Source: Spirodela intermedia (Eukaryota; Streptophyta; Magnoliopsida; Alismatales; Araceae). Taken from it: a stretch of 64,000 nucleotides of DNA. The translations under genes and the position numbers were made by a program. Numbering within the stretch: position 1 is the first letter of the stretch; each line of letters opens with the position of its first letter. The stretch is from positions 129,001 through 193,000 of the forward strand of contig LR746269.1 of NCBI GenBank assembly GCA_902729315.2, in the 5' to 3' direction. Shown one piece after another: positions 1 through 11,800 of this stretch. The notes beneath the pieces are model-generated. The model was not told the origin of the DNA and did not search any database. It saw nothing but the letters and a program-made list of their open reading frames with translations.

Positions 1-67
1 GACCCATCTGAAGTTAAAAAACAAAAAGAGGAAAAAGGGAAAAAAATGACTATAATAGTTGGAAAAA

Positions 68-3000
68 TCACGGATGACGCTGGTGGACCTCGTGCAGCTC
101 CCTCCACCAGCTCGCCGATTTCTCGTGCAGCAGCATCCACTCGATTCCCATTTCAAATTCCAGTGTGTTGGGCTGAGAACAGTGAGATGTCGACACTGCA
201 TTCCTCTGAACAAGATCATCCAAAGCGTAAGTCGACATGGAGCGAGCGCACAAATTTCAAGGATCATGGACCAGGATTGGGGACCGGGGGGGGGGAGGAT
301 GATCACCGCTTCTTCTCGCTGCATCTGCCGCCTGACTTTCTCGATGAAGTAGTGACCGTAGAACTTGCAAGCCTTTCCGGGCGGCCTTAGATTGGCCATC
401 CGGCCAACAAGAGGCCTGAAACCACGAGGCAAAAGGATCGATCAAGCGCCCCAACTTCACATTTACTCATGTACCCAGCATCCCAACATTTGAGAGCAGC
501 TTGTTTACTCGAAGCTGTGCTGCACAGTCAGCATCGCCAAGGCAAGGCCTTTGGTCCATGCTACCCATGCTCACAGCAGATTCAAGGGACACAGGTGGAG
601 ACGAACCATTTGAGTATGAGCTGATTCAAGCATCGAAGACCAAAGGTGGAAATCAAGGACAAATGATCACGTGGGATGGAGGATAGTGAGGCTGTCACCG
701 CGAGCTTCTATGGTCTTCGGATGCAGTGCTGGGAATATTTCTCCAGCTGACGCCTCATCCCTCACAAGAGGACGAAAGGCACATGCAAACTAAAGCATGA
801 TCATTAATGCCATCAGAAGCATCGGGTTTCCAGTGCCTTCTTCGATTAAATGACATAGTAAATAAATGGAGGATCTTTATAACAAGAAAGAGTGCCATGA
901 TGACATCCAAAATATGTTCCTACTGATTTAAAGTTCTAAGTATTTTCACACTTTATTTTTCCCTTTTGGTTGGTCAGATGTATACACCACGCCAGACCTT
1001 TCATATCAAGATTACCGACTTTTTGCACTAGTTTATATCTTCGGGGCAAAGTTCCGATAAAATCAGTGCCATAGTTTGTCAGCATTAGGCACATCCGAAC
1101 CATCTCAGTCAAGAGGAACGTCACATAGTTTAGAGACTATGGCGCAAGCCAACTAACTCTGTTGTGTTTCCTCAGTCAACTAATCCCTGTCAGCAACCAT
1201 TACCCTTTAAAATGGACCCCTCGACTGACTAACGGCGATCTGGATTTCTATTATTTTGAAGAAAAGATCCCTCAGTCGCAGAGCTATCCTCTCGGTCAAA
1301 ATGTGAATTAGTCCACAATTCGAACTCGATTCGAGTGGTTGAATATCAGCCACTAAGCAGAGTATCCTATGGACAAGATCCTGAGCACCAAGAATCAACC
1401 ACCAGGGTTAAGACTGTTCAACATGTCGTTTCGATTGGTCAGTTTTGCATCCTCTGTCAGGCTAATACCCCACAGTTCAAGTTTTCCTTTCCTTTCCATC
1501 AAGTTTTCGATTGGGAGCCGTCCAAGAGGATTGTCATCAACAGATAACCAAGCGCTCAGAGGAGAGTTCTTGTGAATCTTCTGTTGAAACATTCATGACA
1601 TAAGCAAAAAAAAGAAGTGAAATTTGAGATCAACACCCATCTCTTGACGCCACCCTATCACACGTTCCTATGGTATGTATTCATTAAACAGTAGTGATTT
1701 TCCGCTTACCGCTGCCTATATTGTGTAACTGGATAATCTGATATAAACTCCAGACAAACCGATCATCTGATGGGAGCTTGATTAATGTGCATAAACCGTA
1801 CAACTCTCCCTACCATCGCTTAGCTCACACGTGAGGATGTCAAAACAAATGAGAGATAAGTGGCGGGCATGCATGTTCATCCATAAGCACAAAAAGAAAA
1901 TACCGAACTGTTATTTAACTAGTGAAATTTATTGAGTTGTCTTTCTGAAACTATTCAAACGATCAGTCTAAACTGGAATCTCGGCATTCACAATTCATCA
2001 CAAGAACCCAATGTACAGATCCAGAAGCAAAGAGAAGATACCTTCCATTTGAGAGCATTAGGACATTTGCCTTAAGCTTGTTAACTATTTCTTCTGCATC
2101 CCCTCTGTTTTTGCAAATAATTAATGCACGACCTGAAACACAAGCATTACACACACCCCATTTGTGTCACGCATAGACCGAGTTTTTCACAACTGCAATG
2201 AAAATAGAGACCCACCACATAACTTATGTTAAATCCTTCAAGAAATTGCGCTATCTATTGTGCCATACAAGCACCAATAGATGAAAGCTATTTAGTAAAG
2301 CAAAAAGAACGAAGCTTAAAATTTATCGTACCATGATAGGGACACGAAAACGTAGACCACTCTATCATCCTTGCAGCGCACTTCTTTTTGAAGCAATGGA
2401 AAATCAAGTCCTGAGAATATAGAATATCCATACCCAAGAGACAAAATAGAATCAGCACAGAAGCCATGAACCATAGAAAGGAAAGATACTAACGAAATCT
2501 CTCATAAGAGAAAAAACAACAGAAAAACATGATGCCTATTTAAGCTAGAGGGCTACGACCATTTTCAGAATATTGATTCCCGTCTAAACCCAAAGGGAAG
2601 AGGAGAAGATATTGTCTTGTGGAAAATCTTCAATAGTGTTCTTGTTGTTAAATCATCTGAATACCCTGTCCTCATAAAACAATGAATCTCCACTTAGCAG
2701 ATGCATAAAACTGAGAAATGAAGCCATTAATATATCATTTGCTTCATTTTAAAAAATCCAAGCGTTAGTGCAATGAGATGCTCCAAAGGCTGTACCAAAA
2801 AAACTGCTACCAGTGGAAAAATACATAACCAATAGTAAAACAATGACTAATTTTTACACAAGAAACGAAATGTAATATTCTAAACACGAGACTGAATAAT
2901 AAGGGATTAAGCATAGTCTAATCATTCAAGAACTTAGAAAAATACGTCAAGATTCTAGAAATTTCCAATCATGAAAGTGGTGCATTCTGGTAACCTAGTG

Positions 3001-6000
3001 AAAAAAAGGATCCCATACAGCATGAATGATGACACTGTATCCAGCGTCTTGAGAAATACACACAAAATAATTGTTTTAACCACAGGTCCTATGGCAATAC
3101 CTCTATCTCTTCTGATGTGTGCACTAAATCAAAATTTTCAAGCAGCACAAGAGTTCCTTGTCCCTGAGCTTCCCATATTCGAGTCTCCCAGGGCTGCAAA
3201 GCAATTGAAAAAAGGTAAGATGGCTGCTTGTCCCAGGCCATGACACGTTTAGGAGTATCATCTTTTAAGCTTGTGAACGAAGAACAATGGTAAACACGAT
3301 TCCTCTATAAGTCCATGACAAAACCTGGCTTGTTCGACAGAGCAGTTGAGCAGCAAGAAGAGCAAAAATATCTCTATGACATTAACTGATCAATCAGATA
3401 AATCAGAGTTCAGCGTTAAGAAGTCTCTTGAATTAGGTCAAACGACTAATCTTGATTCTGAACAACTGTGACATTAGGCAACATAAAGCAATTCAATTGG
3501 GACCAACAAAAGTTACATCAAAGCATTCGCAAAATGTTTTACTTTCAGCAGTAATAGTCACAAACTAGAGCTGTGTTCACAGAAGTATAACTGAGAAGTG
3601 AAGAATGACGAAAATGAATGTTTAAGAGAACGGCAGTATATCACTTTTTCCGTGACAAAAGAGTGAAAATTGACAAAAATTCCTCCATGGTGATAACATT
3701 AAAAATATAAGGGGACAAAATCTCTCCATTGTGACAAAATTTCCTCCATTGTGACAAAATAACATTAAAAATATAAGGGGAAGCTGAAATTTTAAATGCA
3801 GCCAGAAAAGAAAGAATACCTATCTATCCAAAGTTTGTATTATAGAGTAACTTTCAATATAATTTAGCATAATTCTCCTCAAACTTCAGCCATTTAAAAA
3901 TAAGTCTCATTAACACGTTGATTAAAAGAAATCCGAGGTTAAAATTGATTAGAAAATTAAACTAGAAAAAACCTTCAAAAATTATCAAATAAGACAAGAT
4001 AATGATACTTACAGAATTTTTGATTATGAGATGGCAATGTGGAAAATATGGTAATGGAATTCATGAATATGTGCTTTGAAGTGAATTTTCTAATTATGTC
4101 TTCATAATCCCATAATGCCAAATGCAAAGGCACTAATGCATCATTCTGTTAGGTCCGAAACTGTCGGTCCCATTACCAGGCCCACTGCCCGGGTTACTTT
4201 CACCCGGAGAGGGAAGGTAAACTCCTAGGTGGCCCAAGGAGCCCAGTAAGGAGGTCGGTTTAAGGTCCCTGAGGGGCCCTCATGGTGGGCACTTTTGGAA
4301 GTGGTCTTGGGAGAGCTAGGGGTGCTCCAAAATTCGCCCCTGAACTGGTTCTAGAGTTCCTTCGGAACCCTTCCCTACTTCCTTTCCCCTTTTCTATTTC
4401 AATCTGCTCTTCCTTAGATTCTTGTGATTACTCTCTCTATTCCCCTCGATTTCAAACCAATATCCTGGGAGTCCTATCACATACACATTCTAAATTTTGT
4501 GTCAGAAGTCTTATCCATCATCAATAAATTCACGTTACAAACACATGCTACATGCTGGACTGTTTAAAAGAGTGCACAAAGATACGATTGAAAATTTCAG
4601 TATTCAATATCTCTGGCGGTTCTGACTGCAGTGATTCGAATCATGGTTTGATTCATTTAGTGGATTCAGTGGATAGAGTTTGCATTAACTTATGTCCATC
4701 GAACATCAGTACCATCTCAAAGTTAATGGAACCAATCATGTCAAGATTCTATGCAATCTATCAGCATCTAACATACACAAGAAACAGGAAAATTATGAAT
4801 GACTTAAAGTAGCAAAAGGGTTTCCATAATATCAGGGAATTTGGCAATTACAGATATAGAAAAGCAAGCGATTTCAGCAAAAGATGATTAATAGACTGAG
4901 GAACCAGAGTGGTTAATACCCAAGTACTTGAGTAAAACGGATAATGTCTTCAAACAATGAAATCATGATTTTCAGTGTCATCAACATCGGTAACCAACCA
5001 AGCTAGGCACCACGAAATCCGAGGGAAAAATGAACTGTTTGACCAAAGAAGATAGCATGTGTAGAGAAACGTTAAAGAGGAGAGTCAACTCACGGGACCA
5101 ACGAACCATTTACTCGTATCCTGTAATGGTAAACACAGAAAAGAGTTACAAAGGTGAAGTATGAGAAAACTTCATTGAGACATAAGATAACTGTAGCCAG
5201 CGCCAAAAGGGAAACAACAAATTCTGTGACAAAATAACGTTCAACGTGCATGCATTCCTTCATATTCTTACCACGCCTGGTCTTTTGGGCATTTCTACAG
5301 TCTCATTTGTATTTTGTCTCTTCTGCAAGGAAAGATCAGGGGTTGATGTGTTAAATGTTTCACCAGCAGGTCTGTCAGCCACTGCATCAGGCTTCAATTT
5401 CCCAGTCGACCCTTTCTTGAGCCGAAGTAAGTCATTGTCAAGCTTCAGCTTGGCCTTGTCGGTAGAAGGTGTGGTGGCAATTGCACAAGCCTTTTCCTCA
5501 GTTCCATATGATCCCATGTCACTCTTCTGCATTCTGGAAGCATCTGACAGTCTCATTCTCTTAGAGCTTCTATCGTTAAGTGCATCTGAGAGATCAGCCT
5601 TCCTGACCTCTTTACCTAGCACTAGCTCACTCTTTGTAATGGGTTTTTCAATTGAATGAATATTTCCTATACTCTGTTCGGCTTCCAGAACAAGATCAAC
5701 TGTGTGAGAAGACTTCTCACTTGGTCCATTGATGGCAGACCTCCCATCTGCAGCATTATCACTCAAACCTTCTTTAAAATTGAAAATATACGTAGCTGAA
5801 ACATAGTGAACTCCACGTCAGGAAATAAAACAACACAGAAGATGGTGTCACAGGAAAGGGAGAAAAAAATAGATGTGGCTACCTTCCACTCCAGCAATAG
5901 TCTCTCCTATTTCATCAGATATTGTGTAACTTCCAACATCAAAGGTGCGATAAAAAATGTAATCAACTACTTTCAGCTCTTCATCTGAAGGCTGACGATT

Positions 6001-7724
6001 TCTCTGGTCCTTGGAGATGCAGATGACATTGCATTTGCCCGCAATAGCTTCCTAAATGAGGTTAACTATTATCATAACTGCAACAATCAAGCTAAAGGAT
6101 ATGTAGAATAACAAGCACGATATTTATTTGATGCCAAGATGTTTCCAGAATTTCAACCACGAGGATGGGACGAAGGAAAGTATCCAAAAGAAGTAATCTA
6201 ATCATCAAGCAATGGAAATCCGAAATCAGCTAGGTCATATAATGCATTTTATCCATAAATTTATTCGCATATGTGATTTACAATGCTGACGATGCACCTT
6301 TAGTCAAAACCTCTTACAATATAACATGAAAGCTCCCCATAGATTAATCAGTGGCTTGACAGTAGCTCATTGCTGTAACTACACTCCAAATGGTGATCAT
6401 GATAGCTCGAACTGCTAGTCTAATGATTTTATTTCAAATGAGAATAGCAAAGCAGAAAAGCGAAAGAAAATTCGTTAAACCAAGCATTAATAAAATGACT
6501 GTGGGGCTAATAGCAACAGATTGTGAAGAAAATGGCAGTTAAAATTTTCGTCTGAAGGCAGACGCGCTACTTGATATAGAAACACTAAGGAAAGAATCAG
6601 TTATTAGTCTTCGACCACAAGGAACAGACCTAAAAAATCATATCTAATTAGTGTCAGAGATGAACCTGTATTGAAGTCCAATTATTGTCAGTGATGAATT
6701 AGTTGATGACAGAAACAATAAATGGATCTGGCGATCATTAGAACCTCCTAATTGCACTGTACCGGGATTATTGTTGACCGGAGTGATTACATGTAATTAA
6801 CCGTTTATTCATCGTTTATGATCGTATTCATCTTTGCCTTGCCATTCATTGGTTCCAACATCCTCAGATTAACCATCGGCACTCCAAGAGCACGTTCCTT
6901 CCGAACAGCTTCAGGTTGCATGGAAAAAGAGACAAAAAGCCTAGAAAAAACTAACTTTTGAGGCGTCAAATGACTCCTCGCTCCCCCTATTAATCAAAAT
7001 CGAGACCTAAAAAGAATATCTGGAGAGATTTATCATGTTAATTGAAAATTATTTACAATAACTTCCAAAAAAATATTAATTGAAAAATAATTTTCCAGCA
7101 TCTGTACGTCAGGTTCTTCAGATTCATCACTTGCCAGCATTGCATTAATCCAACCGAAATAAATCTTTAATTTTAAAGCAACATTACAAAATAGAAGGCA
7201 GCTAGATATGTTTTTTAATGTAGAATTCACGGGTCATTTTCTCTGTGTTGATCCCGGCTACTAGATGTTAATGTACCACGATGTTAATGATGCCGAATGA
7301 AATAAATGAAATCTAGAAGGCGGTCACACATGGGAAAAAAAACATAAAAAAGAAGGATATTTTTCAAATTTACCAGGGGATTGACGTCAGTGACACCTAT
7401 GCCTTCACCGGAAGCCAAAAATATCTCGTTCTTGAGAGGTTTCTCGTATTCTCCCAGAAAATTACGAATTTCGATGGGTCGGAAAAACCAAAGAATCTTC
7501 ACTCTCCTCCGACTTCCCTGCTGCTCCCATATCTTAATAAGTTTGCCAATAAAGGGCTCTGGTTCGCCCTCCTTGTAGAGGTATACGCAGTCATATAAAG
7601 AGTATTCTGTGCCGTCATATGCAAAAGAACCGTAAAACTGTACATTCATTCCCTTCCCACGTCCTCTTTTCTTACCCCAGGCAAACTGAGCCGCTCCTGT
7701 ATCTACTTGTTCAGGATCGGGCAT
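68..7724 (-). CDS. ASI1: BAH and RRM domain protein, ASI1/IBM2/SG1-like, nine exons, 526 aa
   Basis: The protein resembles Arabidopsis ASI1 (IBM2/SG1), a nuclear chromatin and RNA-binding protein that promotes full-length transcription and distal polyadenylation of genes carrying heterochromatic elements in introns. Exons in coding order are 7724-7374, 6051-5883, 5795-5272, 5120-5094, 3193-3101, 2410-2332, 2132-2042, 415-307 and 205-68. All junctions are GT..AG on the minus strand and phases close to a TGA stop. Exons 1-3 encode a BAH domain (about residues 38-180, with YDCVYLYKEGEPEPFIGKLI and FYRTFDVGSYTISDEIGET). A charged low-complexity linker follows. Exons 5-7 encode a divergent RRM (GTLVLLENFD, then RALIICKNRGDAEEIVNKL). 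Exons 8-9 carry the conserved tail (FYGHYFIEKVRRQMQREEA, AVSTSHCSQPNTLEFEMGIE). The start is the first ATG before the conserved FAWGKKRGRGKG block. Domain calls are strong; the ortholog name is from memory. Introns are AT-rich and reach about 1.9 kb. Confidence 0.86.
3670..3782. repeat. Short tandem duplication in an ASI1-like intron
   Basis: Two copies of a block ending in AACATTAAAAATATAAGGGG lie 66 bp apart, with extra copies of CCTCCATTGTGACAAAAT between them. The repeat sits inside the intron between exons 4 and 5 of the BAH-RRM gene. It looks like local slippage or unequal duplication and has no coding content. Confidence 0.7.
4147..4543. mobile_element. Probable LTR-like or TE-derived insertion within an ASI1-like intron (ends uncertain)
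   Basis: A GC-rich block with a sharp left edge interrupts AT-rich intron DNA. It begins TGTTAGGTCCGAAACTG, a TG start of the kind seen in plant LTRs, and can be read to a CA end near 4543. Its composition (CCC/GGG-rich, then pyrimidine-rich) differs from the flanking intron. I could not find a clean target-site duplication, and there is no coding content. A solo LTR or small TE is the best guess. Confidence 0.4.
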
Positions 7725-8834
7725 GGCTGTTTTAAGCCCCCAAGAAAAGGAGTCTGAAAGAGTGTCAAACGACGGTATTTTTCGAGAAGAAAAGGTGATG
7801 AAAACAGAGAAGAAAAAGAATGACTCAATGAGCCAAGCCCTACAAGAAGATACACAGGAGGAATGGGATGGACGGAGAAAGAGAACAAACAACGACAAGG
7901 TAGAGATATCTTCGTTGGCACTAGAACGCGAGGCGCCAATGAGGGGAATGGAAGGAGAATGACAGTGAGGACGGGTTTGGGGTCTCCACGCGCTGGCTGC
8001 AACGGAGCAGAGGTTGAGAAGCGAACGACGACCGAACGAGGGGGGACGAGAGATAAAGCCTCGGAAAAGGGAAACCCCGACGACTAATAATGAACCAGAA
8101 CCCTAGAGACAGAAAGCTGAGGGAAGATGAAATGGGGTGCAGGAAGACTGGAATGCGCCACCAAGTCCGGACGGCCGGACATGCATCTTGAACACGAAAT
8201 CGCATAGCACGGACCCGCCAGCGCGATAGCCGGGTGGACGACGGCAGCGGGAAGGAGTCCTGGCGGCGCGCCACCGCTCACCGGCGTTCGGAGGAGAAAC
8301 CGGCGGGTCTGCAACTCGGCGGACGAAGACTCTAGCGAAGGATGCTCGTAAATTCCATCATTGCGCGGAAGGACTACACTCATCGGCCTTCCCCTTCCCC
8401 TTCGCGCCAAAGCGGACCTCTCATCGGCCTTCTCAACGGTCAGTCACCCCCGGCCCAGAAACAACAATGGGCCGGAGCCGCCCCTAATGGGCTAGGCCCG
8501 GAAGCCCCCAGGCCCATCCTTCCCCCTTCCTCTCCCTTCATAAAACATATAGACAACTGGAATGAGAATGGGCGGGCGGCCCATCACCAGCACCATCGTC
8601 GGCCTGCGCGAACACATCTCCAGAACACGACTGTACAGACAGATCTCCTCAAGGGCCACCGCGGCAACAATGTCTATCTAGATACAGTGGGCAGGGGATG
8701 GGGCCAAAGATTTGCTAAGCCGCTGCCTCCTCCTCCTCTCCCTCTCCCTCTCCCTCCCCCAAAGCGGGCTGCAGAGAGGGATTCGATGAATTGATTGTCG
8801 ACCAAGAAAGCAATTTAACGGGGCAAGAAGAGAA
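7725..8834. other. Intergenic: promoter/5'UTR of the ASI1-like gene and 3' region of the hydrolase gene
   Basis: Both flanking genes are on the minus strand, so this interval should hold the hydrolase 3' UTR at its right and the ASI1-like promoter and leader at its left. It is GC-rich around 8100-8500 and has a short pyrimidine run at 8725-8760. The motif CTAGGGTTC on the minus strand near 8097-8105 is of a type common near plant transcription starts. I see no supported gene; the ORFs are low-complexity shadows. Confidence 0.5.
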
Positions 8835-11800
8835 TCAATCGATCAGTGGACGCCGCCGTGAATCCGGGGGGAGCAGGCTTGAAATGAACGGCGACAGGGC
8901 TCCAAGCAGTGCTTTCGGGCACTCCTCGTGCGGAAGGTGCCCGCACCCGGGGACCGCAACAAGCCTCTGCAGGAGGGTCAACAAGACGGGATTATCTTCC
9001 GCATCAGATCATCGTGGCAGGGGGAACTCTCTTCTCAGATTTGGGACCAAAGACTGAGAGGGGAGGAGGTTAGAGTGATCGCCGTCGAGGCTGACCGGGT
9101 TTGGGCTGCGGTGATGCAGACCCGCAAATGGACAGCGAGGCAGGCGTAGTAGACTTACGGAGTTGACGAGTCTGGAGGCGATTTGTTGAGCTGATTTGAG
9201 CGGTACGAGTGCGTCATCGGCTCCTGTCACCACCAGAACCGGTAGGTCCTTGACCGACTCCAGCAATGATGAGGCATCTTGCGGTGAAAGAACGGTGGAA
9301 AATGATAGCCGCCCAATCTCGTGGAGCGCTTCCTCCCATCCCTCCACGTACAATGGTGCCTGAAAGAGAGAAGCAAAGAATAACGAAGGGAAGAAAAGCT
9401 TCTCAAAGCTCGCCCATCGTGGGCACTCGGCATCATCAAATTAGTGAGAAGCATCGTGCACCCAAACAAATCACAAGGTTTGTTAAAAAACGAGACCCAG
9501 AGGCGCTCACACATTTGTCTCAAGCAAACCAAAGGAAAGAAGCATCTAAAACAGAGAGTTTGCAGGCATCTATCTAATCATTAGGGGGGAAAAAAATCCG
9601 ACCTTTCTCGCAAGGAGTCCCTGTTGTGTTTAATTACACGCATGAAAAATCTTTTGATCCCATTCTTTGAAGCACTAGCAATGAGAAGACGATACAAGTT
9701 TGTTACCTTGTAGACATTCAGAACCTCGGTGGTTAGCTTGGTGGCATCATGCCAGGCTCGGCGATTAATTACTTGAGTAATTTCTGTGCGCAAAAGAGGG
9801 CGAAACATATGCTTCTTTCTAAGTGAAGTATGCAAGAGGATCCTGGCAAATCCAGGAACAACTGCTCTTGACAAACTAACACTCACAAGTACAACTCCCT
9901 TGACTTCGACCTGAAAAGTTTGCAGCTAGAAAAAAATTAAACTTCTGTAGACGGAAAAAAATAAAATCACAGTAAACTCTACGCGAGAGAATATTCGTAT
10001 TCTCACAAAATCCTAAGTGGCTGTGTAAAAGAAAAGCTCATTAAATACGCATAAAAAATATACATATCTGATTTATCTATATGGAGATGCACCCCTACTT
10101 GTACGCATCACCTTGGGGCATTGCCGTAATGGCCCCTTCAAGAGCCATGAATGATGACGGAATTTTAAACAGTAAGGGAGCAAGATAAAGATCTATAAAC
10201 GATGGGAAAAAAAGAAAATAGCCGGTTGATCTTTTTTTTTTTTGCAAATGATAAAAAAAAAATACAGCAGCCAAATGTGAATGGGGCACACTGAAGGGAG
10301 GGGACTTGGCACACTTGCCCTAGTCAGCAGGGGTTAAAACCAAGTGGAATCCAGAAAAAAAAAATCAAAAACTCGATATTTGAACAAATTCAAATGCTTA
10401 ATAGCTAACATTCAGCAATTTTTTATGCCAATGGAGAAAATCATCACAAGGTACTTTGGATGTCGATTAGGAAAAGTCTACGCTTTTCCATATAAATTGC
10501 ACGGTACTAAAGTAATGACTCATTTCCTTTCAAATTGATTCAATGGTTCTGTTTCTAATTATTGGGGGGGGGGGAGGGGGGGGAAGTGGCCAATGAATAG
10601 GAAGTTATATCCAACCTGAAAGGTATTAGTTGTATAGGCGAATAGTTTTTCAGTTTTCTAGGTAGACTAAAATCTGGTGCATTTAAAGATCACTTACACT
10701 GAAAGAACTAAATCTTCGAGCCTTTTCAGCTGCCTTCAAAACGAGTATCCCACCATCATCATGACCAACGAGAACCACTGAAGAAAGGCCCAATCCAGAG
10801 CAAAAAGAGAGAAGTAGATCAACCTGTTCACATCATCAAAAATAATATTGACTTAAATCAAAAGATATGAAAACGATATAATGACGATTGATAAATAATA
10901 CATCATTCATCAAGCGTTATGAAAAAAGATCAGAAGAGGGCATCGTTACATATGCAGCCCAGGTTTAAAAATGCTTGACTGAAGATGCTAATGGTTTCAA
11001 GGTTGGACATGAAATAAACTCGAAGGGTTTATTATAGAATCTTATTGAATGGAATGCATTGGTAAAAAATCATCGATAAATATTCTATACATAAACGAAT
11101 TTTAATTCATGGACTTTACATGCGTATGAAATGTCACAGCAAGCACCTTGGCTTCATCATCTTCACAGTTTAAATTAATTGTTCCCATTCGACAGGAGTT
11201 TTCTAGATTACGGCTTAAGAAAACAGCATGCTGAATCCCACGGCCGTGGTTAAGTATATTTCTAGATGAGAGGGATAATAATTGAATAAATTTGAATAAA
11301 AGCAAACAACATGCATATTGGTTCCAGGGCATGTATTTTGCAGATACAAACACGGGTTTCAGTTTTCTCGAGAATCAGAAACGGGAACTAATCAAAATTT
11401 AGATATGATAATAACCGCATCTAGAAAAGACTACTAAATAAGAAAAAAACTCATAACCAGTTATATTTAGACTCCTATTAATTGTGGAAAAAAAAAGAAA
11501 CGGGAACTAATCAGAATTTGGATATGATAGCAATCTCATCTGAAAAAAGACTACAAAAGAAGAAAAAATCCAGAACCAGTTGTAGTTAGACTCGTATTAA
11601 TTGAGTGAAAACTACAAACAGAATACATATCAATCATCAATGATGTCTCAGCGAAGTTAATCGAGAAGACTGCTGAGAAGGGAGAAAAGAAGTGCTGAAA
11701 ATAAAAACCTTGTCATGGAGGGAGATGAACAAAACTTGATTATCTAAAAAATAGAAAAGGTATGGACCATACAATGGAATACTGTAAAAAATAAGTTTAT

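Noticed and set aside
5246-5659. 137-codon plus-strand ORF over ASI1-like exon 3
   Set aside because: Antisense shadow of the minus-strand exon, which has consistent splice sites and family context.
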